Shown: positions 10,101 through 18,766, counted from the first letter of the stretch. The stretch is DNA of 64,000 nt from Vogesella sp. XCS3 (GCF_020616155.1 NZ_CP085530.1:2137501-2201500); one strand, 5' to 3'. Program-made: numbers and translations. Notes: generated from the letters alone by a model not told the origin.

Positions 10101-10186
10101 TGCTGGTGGCTACCCTGCTCACGCTGTTTTTCCTGCCGGCGCTGTACTCGGCATGGTTCAAGGTGCGCCGGCCACAAAAACATTAA
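7124..10186 (+). CDS. RND-superfamily efflux pump, inner-membrane subunit
   Basis: A 1020-residue AcrB/MexB-type proton-driven exporter. The duplicated architecture is visible: TM1 near residue 20, a large periplasmic loop, a TM2-TM6 bundle (residues about 335-480) containing LGLLVDDAIIAVEMM, the conserved TM4 acidic motif, TM7 near 530, a second periplasmic loop and a final TM bundle with LAGMIMRNSVILVDQIE and RRFRPIMLTALAAILAMVPL. Length and motifs fit a drug/metabolite (HAE-1-like) rather than heavy-metal pump. Encoded between adaptor and TolC-like genes, it forms a complete tripartite system; the substrate cannot be predicted. Confidence 0.92.
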   Translation: MKQQPLNLSEWAIRNSSLVRYLMVVLMLAGMFAYTQLGQKEDPEFTFKAMMVRVLWPGATAQETEQQVTARVEKKLQEMGELEYVKSYTKPGEALLILSIREDVSPKDVQQLWYTVRKKIGDIKHTLPGDIRGPFFNDEFGDTFGNLYAFTGDGFSYEDVRKYVEKARQEILRVPDVGKVDIIGEQEEKIYVTLNTAKLSALQLDSSLIWNALSAQNSISPAGNYDTASERIWVRVSGSYNSVDAIAATPISAGGKTFRLGDIAKVGREFVNPPTFGMRFDGKPAIGLAISMKKGGDVLKLGNNLQLLMDEVKSKLPVGVEVHAVSDQPKVVKTAVNEFMRSLVEAVVIVLAVSFFSLGVRTGIVVALSIPLVLAMTFLAMYFLGMDLQRISLGSLIIALGLLVDDAIIAVEMMAMKLEQGWNKFQAATFAYTSTAFPMLTGTLITAATFLPVGIAKSNAGEYVFSLFSVVSIALILSWIVAVIFTPYLGYRLLPETMAGHGHADVYQKPFYIRFRRAVEWCLDHRKTVIALTLAAFVLSMVAFKLFVAQQFFPSSNRPELMVDMWLPQSASYEATEREVKKLESQLQGDSNIVSVTSYVGGGSPRFYLPLDQQQQHLNYAQLMVMTRDEKVREQVKHKLEKMFDTDFPLVRGRVTRLENGPPVGYAVQFRVMGEDHQKVRDIAKQVEALVRSHPGARHINNDWGEQARSLRVEIDQDKARALGMSSQSLGRQLQMMLTGSTVTEWREGDKAIAVSARLEGNERQQIEQLGSLMVQTASGRYVPVSQLANIVYAPEESIIWHRNRLPTVSVRADAADGVQAADISNALWPKMQALEKTLPLGYHIELGGSLESSKNSQAAIAKVQPLMLVIVFTLLMLQLKSFQRSLLVVLTAPLGMIGVTLTLILFSAPFGFVAMLGVIALAGMIMRNSVILVDQIESDISEGIDRFEAVVGSTIRRFRPIMLTALAAILAMVPLTRSTFWGPMAVAIMGGLLVATLLTLFFLPALYSAWFKVRRPQKH

Positions 10187-10265
10187 TCATTTTCCTGCTG
10201 AAAAGCGCGCCATATTCCGTTATGGTGATAACTGCAGAACAGTTTACTTTTTTATGGAACGAGTG

Positions 10266-11573
10266 ATGAACACACGACATCCGCTGATCATTACCGCCCT
10301 GCTGGCACTAGGTGCCGCCAGCAGTGCCCAGGCCTTCGACCTGAATGCCGCGGTACAAGCCGCACGCAGCTACGATGCAGGCTATGCCGGTGCCCGCGCT
10401 ACCTTGCAGGCCGGCCAGGAAAAAGCCGTCCAGGGCCGCGCCCAGCTGCTGCCTAGCGTCGGCCTGTCTGCCAGCCTTACCCGCACCGACGCCATGAAGC
10501 CGGACGCCGACCCCTACAACACCCGTAGTGTCGGCGTACAGCTCACCCAGCCGCTGTTCGATATCGGCAACTACAGCGCCTACAAGAAAGGCCTGATCGC
10601 CAGCGAACTGTCCGGCGTGCAGTTCGACGCCAGCAGCCAGCAACTGATTGCCGACGTCGCGCGCGCCTACTTTGACGTGCTGCTGGCCGAAGACGTGCTG
10701 AACGTGACCCAGGCCACCAAAAAAGCCTACGACCGCCAGCTTGCGCAGGCCAAAAAGTCGTTTGAAGTCGGCACGGCCACCATCACCGATACCCACGAAG
10801 CCCAAGCCGGTTACGACGCGGCCCAAGCACGTGAAATTGCCGCGATGAGCGACCTGGAAATCAAGCGTAATGCGCTGGCCAGCCTGACCGGCTTGCAAGC
10901 GGAAAGCATCAATCGCCTGCGCCAGCAGCCCGCCCTGGCCACCCAGAGCGCCGGTGAGCTGGACGCCTGGATCCAGCGTGCCGAGGCCGGCAGCCTGGCG
11001 CTGAAAGCCGCCGTGCAACAACAGCAGCTGGCCGAACGTAATCTGGAAGAGGCACGCGGCAAACACCTGCCTACCGTCAACCTCAGCGCCGGTCTGAGCG
11101 ATAACTACAGCACCAGCGCCAGCAGCAAGGCTAGCGGCCAGCAGCGTACGCGTGGCAATACCCTGGGCCTGAACCTGAGCCTGCCGCTATACGCCGGTGG
11201 TGCGATCAACTCGCAAGTCACCGAGGCCGCGGCCAACCTGGACAAAGCCCGTGAAGATGTCGAAGCCGCACGCCGCAAGGTAAGGCTGGATATCCGCCGC
11301 GCCTGGCTTGGTGTCAGCAACGGTGCCGCGCTGGTCAAAGCCCAGGAACAGCTGCAGGTTTCGGCCAAGAGCAAACTGGACTCCACCAAGCTGGGTAAAG
11401 ATGTAGGCGTACGTACCAACCTGGACTTGCTCAACGCCGAGCGCGACTACCAGGACGCCGTGCGCGCACTGGCCGAAGCGCGCTACAACTACCTGTACGC
11501 CCGCCTGTCGCTGGCACAAGCAGCCGGCGAGCTGGACGACAAGGCCGTGGCCGAGGTGAACCGCTTCTTCTAA
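10266..11573 (+). CDS. TolC-family outer-membrane efflux channel
   Basis: A 435-residue outer-membrane factor with a Sec signal peptide (MNTRHPLIITALLALGAASS, then AQA). The mature protein has the duplicated TolC repeat: long Ala/Gln-rich helices with ARAYFDVLLAEDVLNVTQA in the first half and DIRRAWLGVSNGAALVKAQE in the second, plus the strand segments PLFDIGNYSAYKKG and LPLYAGGAINSQV. An ATG four codons earlier (10254) has no ribosome site, whereas GGAACGAG lies just before 10266. It completes the efflux operon and is followed by the repeat-derived terminator. Confidence 0.9.
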   Translation: MNTRHPLIITALLALGAASSAQAFDLNAAVQAARSYDAGYAGARATLQAGQEKAVQGRAQLLPSVGLSASLTRTDAMKPDADPYNTRSVGVQLTQPLFDIGNYSAYKKGLIASELSGVQFDASSQQLIADVARAYFDVLLAEDVLNVTQATKKAYDRQLAQAKKSFEVGTATITDTHEAQAGYDAAQAREIAAMSDLEIKRNALASLTGLQAESINRLRQQPALATQSAGELDAWIQRAEAGSLALKAAVQQQQLAERNLEEARGKHLPTVNLSAGLSDNYSTSASSKASGQQRTRGNTLGLNLSLPLYAGGAINSQVTEAAANLDKAREDVEAARRKVRLDIRRAWLGVSNGAALVKAQEQLQVSAKSKLDSTKLGKDVGVRTNLDLLNAERDYQDAVRALAEARYNYLYARLSLAQAAGELDDKAVAEVNRFF

Positions 11574-11600
11574 AAGCGCCGCCCACCCCGCCCTGCCCGC

Positions 11601-11637
11601 ATGCGGCCAACCTGTCACCAGGTTGGCCGCATTTTTA
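11601..11637 (+). terminator. Terminator made of two inverted copies of the 10-mer repeat
   Basis: ATGCGGCCAACCTG, loop TCAC, CAGGTTGGCCGCAT, then TTTTATT: a perfect 14-base-pair stem and U tract, 27 bases after the tolC-like stop. The copies face outward in the opposite order from the pair at 3679-3711. Confidence 0.9.
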
Positions 11638-11696
11638 TTGGCGTGCCGAATCACCACAGTGCAAGCAATCGTAGTGTTTAAATAATCAATCACCCG

Positions 11697-11725
11697 TGAC
11701 TTTTTACTAAACACGACGCTAGAAT
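11697..11725 (+). promoter_or_regulatory. Candidate gabT promoter
   Basis: TGACTT, 17 bases, TAGAAT. The -10 box is good, the -35 weak. It lies in an AT-richer stretch 80 bases before gabT. Confidence 0.35.
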
Positions 11726-11807
11726 GCTTTCAAACAATGGCCAACGATGCGCTTTGCCCGTGTCGCGGCAAACCAGGCCAGCCCGGTCGTCTATCTAGGA
11801 GAGATTC

Positions 11808-13073
11808 ATGAACCCGCAAGAACTGATGCAGCGTAAAGCCAACGCCACCCCGCGCGGTGTGGGCGTAATGTGTTCCTTCTTTGCCGAGCGTGCCAAAAAC
11901 GCCGAAATCTGGGACACCGAAGGCAAGCGCTACATCGACTTTGCCGGCGGTATCGGTGTACTGAACACCGGCCACCTGCACGACAAAGTGCAAGCTGCCG
12001 TAGCCGAACAGCTGAACAAGTTCAGCCACACCTGCTACCAGGTGGTGCCGTACGAGCTGTACATCGAGGTGGCCGAACAGCTGAACAAGCTGGCCCCGAT
12101 CCCGGGCGAGAACAAAACCGCCTTCTACACCACCGGTGCCGAAGCTGTTGAAAACGCCGTCAAGATCGCCCGCGCCGCCACCGGCCGCCCAGGCATCATC
12201 GCTTTTGGCGGCGGCTTCCACGGCCGTACCCTGATGGGCATGGCGCTTACCGGCAAGGTGGCCCCGTACAAGATCGGTTTCGGCCCCTTCCCGTCCGACG
12301 TGTACCACGCGCTGTTCCCGAATCCCCTGCACGGTGTGTCGATTGAAGAATCCATCGCCAGCATCGAAAAGCTGTTCAAGTACGACATTGAAGCTACCCG
12401 CGTAGCCGCTATCATTTTCGAGCCGGTACAAGGCGAAGGCGGTTTCTACCAAGCACCGGCCGAGTGGGTTCGCGCGCTACGCGCCCTGTGCGATGCGCAC
12501 GGTATCCTGCTGATCGCCGACGAAGTACAAGCCGGCTTTGCCCGTACCGGCAAGTTCTTCGCCATGGAACACTACGACGTGGCTGCCGACCTGATGACCA
12601 TGGCCAAATCGATGGCTGGCGGCTTCCCGATTTCGGCCGTAGTTGGCCGCGCCAGCGTGATGGATGCCCCCGCCCCTGGCGGCCTGGGCGGCACCTACGC
12701 CGGCAGCCCGCTGGCCCTGGCCGCAGCCAAGGCCGTGATCAGCGCCATCCAGGAAGAAAAACTGCTGGAACGCGCCAATAAGCTGGGCGCGCAGCTGAAA
12801 GAAACCCTGAACGGCCTGAAAGCCGACGTGCCGCAGATTGCCGACGTACGCGGCCCGGGCGCCATGATTGCCGTGGAATTCAACAAGGCCGGCAGCCACG
12901 ACGCGGACGCCGACTTCGCCAAGAAAGTGCAGACCAAGGCGCTGGAGTCCGGCCTGATCCTGCTGCTGTGCGGCGTGTACGGCAACGTGGTGCGCTTCCT
13001 GTTCCCGCTGACCATCGAAGACGAAATCTTCGAAGAAGCGCTGCAGAAACTGGTTGCCGCCATCAAGGCCTGA
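11808..13073 (+). CDS. gabT: 4-aminobutyrate aminotransferase (or 5-aminovalerate aminotransferase)
   Basis: A 421-residue class III pyridoxal-phosphate aminotransferase. Key segments are TTGAEAVENAVKIARAATGR (cofactor phosphate site), IIFEPVQGEGGF, LLIADEVQAGFARTGKFFAM and TMAKSMAGGFPISAVVGRA with the PLP lysine. Together with gabD it converts 4-aminobutyrate to succinate. The same family pair (davT/davD) converts 5-aminovalerate to glutarate, which would suit the nearby glutaryl-CoA genes; sequence alone does not separate the two. AGGAG lies eight bases before the ATG. Confidence 0.92.
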   Translation: MNPQELMQRKANATPRGVGVMCSFFAERAKNAEIWDTEGKRYIDFAGGIGVLNTGHLHDKVQAAVAEQLNKFSHTCYQVVPYELYIEVAEQLNKLAPIPGENKTAFYTTGAEAVENAVKIARAATGRPGIIAFGGGFHGRTLMGMALTGKVAPYKIGFGPFPSDVYHALFPNPLHGVSIEESIASIEKLFKYDIEATRVAAIIFEPVQGEGGFYQAPAEWVRALRALCDAHGILLIADEVQAGFARTGKFFAMEHYDVAADLMTMAKSMAGGFPISAVVGRASVMDAPAPGGLGGTYAGSPLALAAAKAVISAIQEEKLLERANKLGAQLKETLNGLKADVPQIADVRGPGAMIAVEFNKAGSHDADADFAKKVQTKALESGLILLLCGVYGNVVRFLFPLTIEDEIFEEALQKLVAAIKA

Positions 13074-13092
13074 TACTGACACTGCATTGCTA

Positions 13093-13173
13093 GCCACGGA
13101 AGCACACTGAACTCACGGAATGATCTACAGCGACCATCGCTGCCTTCTGTGTCTTTCTGTGTGCTTCTGTGGC
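13093..13173. repeat. Long imperfect inverted repeat between gabT and gabD
   Basis: The left arm at 13093-13120 begins GCCACGGAAGCACACTGAA and the right arm at 13145-13173 ends GTGTGCTTCTGTGGC. The arms pair over most of 28 bases around a 24-base loop. The right arm is built of a repeating TTCTGTG unit. In RNA this would form a large stem just before the gabD ribosome site, so it may tune or process the gabT-gabD transcript. It does not look like a simple terminator because no T run follows. Confidence 0.7.
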
Positions 13174-13192
13174 CAATAAAGAGAGAACTGCC

Positions 13193-14653
13193 ATGTTGAA
13201 CCTGAAAGACCCATCCCTGCTGCGCCAGCAGTGCTACATCAACGGCCAGTGGGTAGATGCCGATAGCGGCGAAACCATCGCTGTCACCAACCCGGCTACC
13301 GGCGAAGTGATCGCCCACGTGCCGAAAATGGGCCGTGCCGAAGCCGAGCGTGCCGTGGCCGGCGCAGCCGAAGCTTTTAAAACCTGGAAAAAGAAATCCG
13401 CCAAAGAGCGCGCCAATATCCTGCGCAAATGGTTCGACCTGATGATGGCCAACCAGGACGACCTGGGCGTGATCCTCACCAGCGAACAAGGCAAGCCGCT
13501 GGCCGAAGCCAAAGGCGAAATCGCCTACGGTGCCAGCTATATCGAGTGGTACGCGGAAGAAGCCAAACGCATCTACGGCGACACCATTCCGTCTACCGGT
13601 GCCGACAAGCGCATTCTGGTAACCAAGGAGCCGATCGGTGTCACCGCCGCCATCACCCCGTGGAACTTCCCGAATGCCATGATCACCCGCAAGGCTGCCC
13701 CGGCGCTGGCCGCAGGTTGCCCGATGGTAGTACGCCCGGCCAGCCAGACCCCGCTGTCGGCGCTGGCCATTGCCGTACTGGCCGAGCGCGCCGGTATTCC
13801 GGCCGGCGTGTTCTCGGTGCTGACCGGTGGTTCCACCGAAATCGGCGGCGTGCTAACCGGTAGCGATACCGTGAAGAAGTTCTCCTTCACCGGCTCCACC
13901 GAAGTTGGCCGCAAGCTGATCAGCCAGTGCGCCGAAACGGTGAAGAAAGTATCGATGGAGCTGGGCGGCAACGCGCCGTTCATCGTGTTCGATGACGCCG
14001 ACCTGGACGCCGCCGTGGAAGGCGCCATGATTTCCAAGTACCGCAACGCCGGCCAGACTTGCGTCTGCGCCAACCGCCTGCTGGTACAGGACGGCGTGTA
14101 CGACGCCTTCGCCGAGAAGTTTGCCGCCGCCGTGGCCAAACTGAAGGTGGGTAACGGCCTGGAAACCGGTGTGACCCAAGGACCGATGATCGACCAGAAT
14201 GCCGTGGCCAAAGTGGAAGAGCACATCGCCGACGCGCTGGCCAAAGGCGGCCAGCTGGTCACCGGTGGCAAACGCCACGCGCTGGGCCACAGCTTCTTCG
14301 AACCGACCGTGATCACCGGCGTGACCCCGGCGATGAAAGTGGCCAAGGAAGAAACCTTCGGCCCGCTGGCACCGGTCTTCCGCTTCCACAGCGAAGAAGA
14401 AGCCATCCAGATGGCCAACGACACCGAGTTCGGCCTGGCGTCGTACTTCTACGCCCGCGACATCGGCCGCATCTTCCGCGTGTCCGAAGGCCTGGAGTAC
14501 GGCATGGTGGCCGTCAACAGCGGCATCCTGTCCAACGAAGCCGCACCGTTCGGTGGCGTGAAGCAGTCCGGCCTGGGCCGCGAAGGCTCCAAGTACGGCA
14601 TCGAAGACTACCTGGAAATCAAATACGTGCTACTGGGCGGTATCGACAAGTAA
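13193..14653 (+). CDS. gabD: Succinate-semialdehyde dehydrogenase (or glutarate-semialdehyde dehydrogenase)
   Basis: A 486-residue aldehyde dehydrogenase of the GabD group. The catalytic glutamate is in MELGGNAPFIVFDDADLD and the nucleophilic cysteine in RNAGQTCVCANRLLVQDG; the nucleotide site is FSFTGSTEVGRKL. It oxidises the semialdehyde product of GabT, probably with NADP+. I choose the ATG at 13193 (MLNLKDPSLLRQQ) because AAAGAGAGA lies upstream and the N-terminus then matches the family; the frame is open eight codons further. A terminator follows directly. Confidence 0.93.
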   Translation: MLNLKDPSLLRQQCYINGQWVDADSGETIAVTNPATGEVIAHVPKMGRAEAERAVAGAAEAFKTWKKKSAKERANILRKWFDLMMANQDDLGVILTSEQGKPLAEAKGEIAYGASYIEWYAEEAKRIYGDTIPSTGADKRILVTKEPIGVTAAITPWNFPNAMITRKAAPALAAGCPMVVRPASQTPLSALAIAVLAERAGIPAGVFSVLTGGSTEIGGVLTGSDTVKKFSFTGSTEVGRKLISQCAETVKKVSMELGGNAPFIVFDDADLDAAVEGAMISKYRNAGQTCVCANRLLVQDGVYDAFAEKFAAAVAKLKVGNGLETGVTQGPMIDQNAVAKVEEHIADALAKGGQLVTGGKRHALGHSFFEPTVITGVTPAMKVAKEETFGPLAPVFRFHSEEEAIQMANDTEFGLASYFYARDIGRIFRVSEGLEYGMVAVNSGILSNEAAPFGGVKQSGLGREGSKYGIEDYLEIKYVLLGGIDK

Positions 14654-14668
14654 GCCTGTGTGGCATGC

Positions 14669-14704
14669 AAAAAGCCGGTCCCTCTCGGGGCCGGCTTTTT
14701 TTTA
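14669..14704 (+). terminator. Terminator after gabD
   Basis: AAAAAGCCGG, a loop TCCCTCTCGGGG, CCGGC and a run of eight T. It lies between gabD and the convergent diguanylate cyclase gene. Confidence 0.85.
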
Positions 14705-14733
14705 CAGCCTCACCGCGTAGCCAGCGGCGCAGC

Positions 14734-17100
14734 TTACTGGCCGTCCAGCATGACCACCACACGGTTACGGCCCTGCTCTTTTGCCTGGTAACAACGCAGG
14801 TCGGCGCGCTGCATGATGTCGTGCGGCCGCGTGTCCTGCGGCTGGATCTGGGTCAGGCCGATACTGGCGGTAACGCGGCAGACTTCCGGGTTGCTTTGCG
14901 GGCGCAGGCGGGCAATATCGCCACGCACGGCTTCCATGATGCCCTGCGCGGTATCGCGCGTGCAGTTGTACAGAATCAGGGCAAACTCGTCGCCGCCCAG
15001 ACGGGCGATCACATCGGTATTGCGCAGGCGTTTTTGCAGAATGGCCGCAATATCTTGCAGTATCTGGTCGCCAGCCTGGTGGCCGCCGCTGTCGTTCACC
15101 TGCTTGAAGTGGTCCAGGTCCATCATGACCACCACATTGTTTTGCGCCATCGCCTCGCCGTTATCCAGCAACACGGTTAGCGCCCCCAGGAAGCCACGGC
15201 GGTTCAGCAAGTTGGTGAGCACGTCGTGGGTGGCTTCCCAGCGGTGCTTGCGTTCACGGCGGCGGCGCTCGCTATCGTCGTGCAGTACGCAGATCTTGTA
15301 ACCGTGCATGCTGCCGGCAGCCTGCACCACCGACAGGGTTAGCACCACCGGCTGCAGGCGCATATCGCGCGACAGCAAATCCAGTTCTACCGGCACAGCC
15401 ATACGGGTTTCAGCCAGGGTCGCCAGCGATACCGCCTGGCCGCTATCCGGATACGCCAGCGAGACGAATAGCGCCAGCGAGCGCCCCTGGGCTTCTTCGG
15501 CATTCAGGCCCAGCAGGCGCTGGGCGGGCGGGTTGATGTAACACACCTCGTCCAGCTGGTTGGTCAGCACTACCGCATCGGCAATGGACGTCAGAATGGC
15601 CATGCCGCGCTCGCGTTCGGCGTTCATCGACAGCAGGGCGTCTTCCCTGTCGCTGACATCGTGCACAACGCCGAGAAAACGCAAGATGCTGCCCTGCTGC
15701 AAACGGGTAAAACGCAGCTCTACCTTGATCGGCGTGCCACGGGCGCCGGTCAGGTGGCACAGCTGGTAAAATCCCGCTACATCACCGTGGCGCAAAGCCT
15801 GCCACTCCGGCTCGATGGTGGCGCGCTGAGCCGGGTGCACCGCATCCAGCCAGTGGCGCCCCAGCCAGTCTTCTTCGCGCTGTGCCAGGCCGCCCAGCGT
15901 AAGGGTGGCGTGGTTGCAATACACCAGCAGGCCATCGGCATCGGTGACAAAAATGCCCAGCGGCGATGACTCGTTCAAGGCGCGGAAAAACGCCTCGCGT
16001 GCGGCCAACTCCTGGCTGATGCGTTCACGCTCGCCAAACACATCGGTAACGGTTTGCGCCAGCATTTCCAGCTCGTGGCTGCCGTGAATGTGGACACGAT
16101 CTTCTGCCCCGAATGCCATGGCCTGCACTTTGCCACGCAGCGCCTGCAACGGCCCGAGCAGGCGGTGCACGCCCCACCAGCCCACCGGAAACGCCAGCAA
16201 GGTAGCCAACAGCACGATCAGCATATGGTTACGCGCCATTACGCTGATGGGTTCGTAGGCTTCGCGCAGGGGAAACACGCCACCCACCACCCAGTTCACG
16301 TTTTTCATATTGCGGTACACCATCAGCGCGGGTTCGCCGTTGGCCGCAATACTCTCGGTGCTGCCGTCCCAGCCTTGCAGTGCCTTGCCGAATACCGGGT
16401 CGCGGCTGGTATCGGGGCTGGCCTGCATGATACGGCTGCGGTCGGGGTGGAAGATGGTCAGCCGGCTGGCGCGGGTATTGATATTGATGTAGCCGGTACC
16501 GCCGATGGCAATGGAGCGCAAATCACCAAACAGCTCTGGTGCAAACAGCTCCAGGCTACCACCCAGCACGCCGGCAAACTGGCCGTGCTCGTCCAGGATA
16601 GGCGAGGTGAAAATGATCAGGCTGCGCTTGATGTCGCCAGCCACGCGAACCGGCTCGGAAATCTGCGAGCGCAGGGTGTCACGTGTCTGGGCAAAATAGG
16701 CGCGGTCCAGCACGCTGGTGCCGCGCCGCCCTGGCAGCTCGGGGTAATCGGCCACCACATTGCCGTCTGCATCGAACAGCATGATGCTGCTGAAGCTGCC
16801 CTTCAGGTAACGAAAACCATGCAGGATCTCGGGGGCGTGCTTGCTAATATTGTTGCGGTCCAGCTGCAGGCTGGCAGCCGCCTGCTCCAGCAACACGTGG
16901 CGCGTGCGTACGCGGTCGTCTATATCGTCACTGAGCCGGGTAACCACATCTTCCAGGTGCTGTAGCTGCATTTTACGCACGCGCGCCTTGCCCTCCAGAT
17001 AGCTGAGCGAGCTGGTAAACAGCACCACTACTACCATCAGGAGTGAACAGAACAGCGCCAGTCGTGTGCGCAAGGATTTCAAGCCAAGCCAGCCGGGCAA
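14734..17100 (-). CDS. Membrane-bound diguanylate cyclase with periplasmic sensor and two PAS domains
   Basis: A 788-residue protein. TM1 (about 13-31) and TM2 (about 283-303) enclose a 250-residue periplasmic dCache-like domain; then a HAMP-like linker, a PAS domain (about 370-490, VHDVSDRED at its end), a second PAS (about 500-620) and a C-terminal GGDEF domain. The active site GGDEF (702-706) is intact, and RNTD five residues upstream is a full c-di-GMP inhibitory I-site. There is no EAL domain, so it should only make c-di-GMP. The start is an unusual TTG at 17100 with GGAG six to seven bases before it. The ligand is unknown. Confidence 0.9.
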   Translation of the reverse strand: MPGWLGLKSLRTRLALFCSLLMVVVVLFTSSLSYLEGKARVRKMQLQHLEDVVTRLSDDIDDRVRTRHVLLEQAAASLQLDRNNISKHAPEILHGFRYLKGSFSSIMLFDADGNVVADYPELPGRRGTSVLDRAYFAQTRDTLRSQISEPVRVAGDIKRSLIIFTSPILDEHGQFAGVLGGSLELFAPELFGDLRSIAIGGTGYININTRASRLTIFHPDRSRIMQASPDTSRDPVFGKALQGWDGSTESIAANGEPALMVYRNMKNVNWVVGGVFPLREAYEPISVMARNHMLIVLLATLLAFPVGWWGVHRLLGPLQALRGKVQAMAFGAEDRVHIHGSHELEMLAQTVTDVFGERERISQELAAREAFFRALNESSPLGIFVTDADGLLVYCNHATLTLGGLAQREEDWLGRHWLDAVHPAQRATIEPEWQALRHGDVAGFYQLCHLTGARGTPIKVELRFTRLQQGSILRFLGVVHDVSDREDALLSMNAERERGMAILTSIADAVVLTNQLDEVCYINPPAQRLLGLNAEEAQGRSLALFVSLAYPDSGQAVSLATLAETRMAVPVELDLLSRDMRLQPVVLTLSVVQAAGSMHGYKICVLHDDSERRRRERKHRWEATHDVLTNLLNRRGFLGALTVLLDNGEAMAQNNVVVMMDLDHFKQVNDSGGHQAGDQILQDIAAILQKRLRNTDVIARLGGDEFALILYNCTRDTAQGIMEAVRGDIARLRPQSNPEVCRVTASIGLTQIQPQDTRPHDIMQRADLRCYQAKEQGRNRVVVMLDGQ

Positions 17101-17256
17101 ATACAGCTCCTACATGAAAATATCATTAAATAGCCAATTATTTTGCCTCAATGGCATTGTTTCTATAAAAGAGTATATGAAAAGCTCGGCGCTAACCGCG
17201 TACCAAGCTTACTCAGGCGCCCGACAGCAGCATCAACTCGCCAGCCGGGCAGCCGC

Positions 17257-18696
17257 TCAATGGTATCTGGCCTGCTGTTCGCGCAGGGCAATACCGGCCT
17301 GGCGCAGGCACTCGGACAAATCCACCCACGCCTGCACACGACTTGGCCCCAGGTCCGGCACCAGCAGCCATTGCACGCGATTGAGCAGGGTGCCGCTGTC
17401 TCGCTCCAGCAACTGCACATCGTAAGCTTGCTGCTCGGGCAAGAATTCGGCCACCGCCTCGACGTTTTCCAGCTTATCGGTTTTGCCCTGCACCAGCGCC
17501 ATATGCAGGCCCAGGCGCTTGCGGTTAAAGGCATAGACGCCAGCGCCCAGTGCGTCCCACCAGGGCAGCGGGGCAAACAACTCGGCTTCACCGTATTTCA
17601 TTTCGGCAGCAATCGCCTGCTGTACCAGCGGCATGGCGGCATCCAGCGCCTTGCGGGCGTGCTGGCGTACGCGGTCGATATCCAGCTTGCCGCTTTCCAC
17701 GATAAATGGCAGCCAGCACAACGATAACTGCGGGTTCACCGTCTGGCTGGCGGCGTCAAAGGTGGCGCGCGCGGCGTCCACGTCTTGCTGCGCCATGTCG
17801 CAACCGGCATCCATGATGGCCGCCAGGTGCACCAGCGACTGGCAGCTACGCTCGATCAGCATGTCGGTATTGAAGATGGTGGGCGACAGCCACAGCACGG
17901 TGTCTTCCGGCAGGCCCAAGGCATCCACCAGCGCCGGCTCCACGCGCTCCAGCAGCGGGAAGTGCCACCAGAAGCCGCCCTGCGCACGCGAGAAGATCAT
18001 GGGCAGCGCCCATAGCTCGTAAGACACCACACTGCCGTCCGGGCGCATCACTTCGGGGAAGGCAATACTGTCGCGCGCCAGTGCCAGCAGCTGCTCGCGG
18101 GCGGCGGTGTGCTCTTGCAGCGCCAGCTGCGCCTCGGTAAACACCGCCTGATCCCCCCCGGTCAGCGCTTGCTGCACCAGCATGGGCAGCTGCATGCGCT
18201 TCATCGGGTTGCTATCGGCTTCCATCGCCGTGCTCACCAGCTCCTTGATGCGCTGCTGGCGCTCTGCGGGGGGCAATGGCTCGGTAGGTACCAGGCGGAA
18301 ATCGCGCTCTTTGGGCGCGACCTCGCGCTCGATATAGGCTTTTTGCAGGCGCTGGTACTCCTGCATGGCGTCGTCGCAGACTTTTTTCAGCTGTGCCGCG
18401 GTGGGCAGCTCGCCCCAGAAATTGAAATCGAACAGGCGAAAGCCCGAGTTGGTGACGTAGTGCGTCAGATTGTTGGCAGCATCAAACAGTACATCGCTCT
18501 GAAAGCCTTCCTGCTCACGGCTGTCAAACGGGGTCTGATCCATGCCCACCAGGCGGCAGACAAAAGCCGGGGTCACGGTATGAATCACATACTCGTAAGG
18601 CTCCAGGCCTTTCTCTTCGACGGCATCGCCAAAGATAAAACGGCTGGGAATAAAAGGATCGCCCTTGATGCGGGCATTGCGCGGGTGGGATTTCAT
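17257..18696 (-). CDS. Uncharacterised 479-residue protein
   Basis: I do not recognise this family. The protein is acidic-to-neutral, has no signal peptide and no clear membrane helix, and is rich in Trp and aromatic clusters (FDFNFWGELP, GGFWWHFPLLERVEPA, LFAPLPWWDALGAG). The middle third (about 120-215) is charged and probably helical (ERQQRIKELVSTAMEADSN). No nucleotide-binding or metal-binding motif stands out. Codon use is like its neighbours, so it is not an obvious recent import. It lies between the diguanylate cyclase and the acetyltransferase operon, both on the same strand, with 156 bases of AT-richer sequence below it that probably holds the cyclase promoter. No good ribosome site precedes the ATG. 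Confidence 0.75.
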   Translation of the reverse strand: MKSHPRNARIKGDPFIPSRFIFGDAVEEKGLEPYEYVIHTVTPAFVCRLVGMDQTPFDSREQEGFQSDVLFDAANNLTHYVTNSGFRLFDFNFWGELPTAAQLKKVCDDAMQEYQRLQKAYIEREVAPKERDFRLVPTEPLPPAERQQRIKELVSTAMEADSNPMKRMQLPMLVQQALTGGDQAVFTEAQLALQEHTAAREQLLALARDSIAFPEVMRPDGSVVSYELWALPMIFSRAQGGFWWHFPLLERVEPALVDALGLPEDTVLWLSPTIFNTDMLIERSCQSLVHLAAIMDAGCDMAQQDVDAARATFDAASQTVNPQLSLCWLPFIVESGKLDIDRVRQHARKALDAAMPLVQQAIAAEMKYGEAELFAPLPWWDALGAGVYAFNRKRLGLHMALVQGKTDKLENVEAVAEFLPEQQAYDVQLLERDSGTLLNRVQWLLVPDLGPSRVQAWVDLSECLRQAGIALREQQARYH

Positions 18697-18744
18697 GCGG
18701 CTAACGTCGTTACTGCCTTGTAAAACCAGCGATTTTACCCCGAC

Positions 18745-18754
18745 GTTGGCCGCA
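18745..18754 (-). repeat. Intergenic copy of the 10-mer
   Basis: Single copy in the 70-base gap between the uncharacterised 479-residue gene and the double GNAT gene, both on the minus strand; it is not part of a hairpin. Confidence 0.85.
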
Positions 18755-18766
18755 CCGTGAAATTAA

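Noticed and set aside
13093..13173. Treating the gabT-gabD hairpin as a terminator
   Set aside because: No T run follows on either strand and gabD has no obvious separate promoter.
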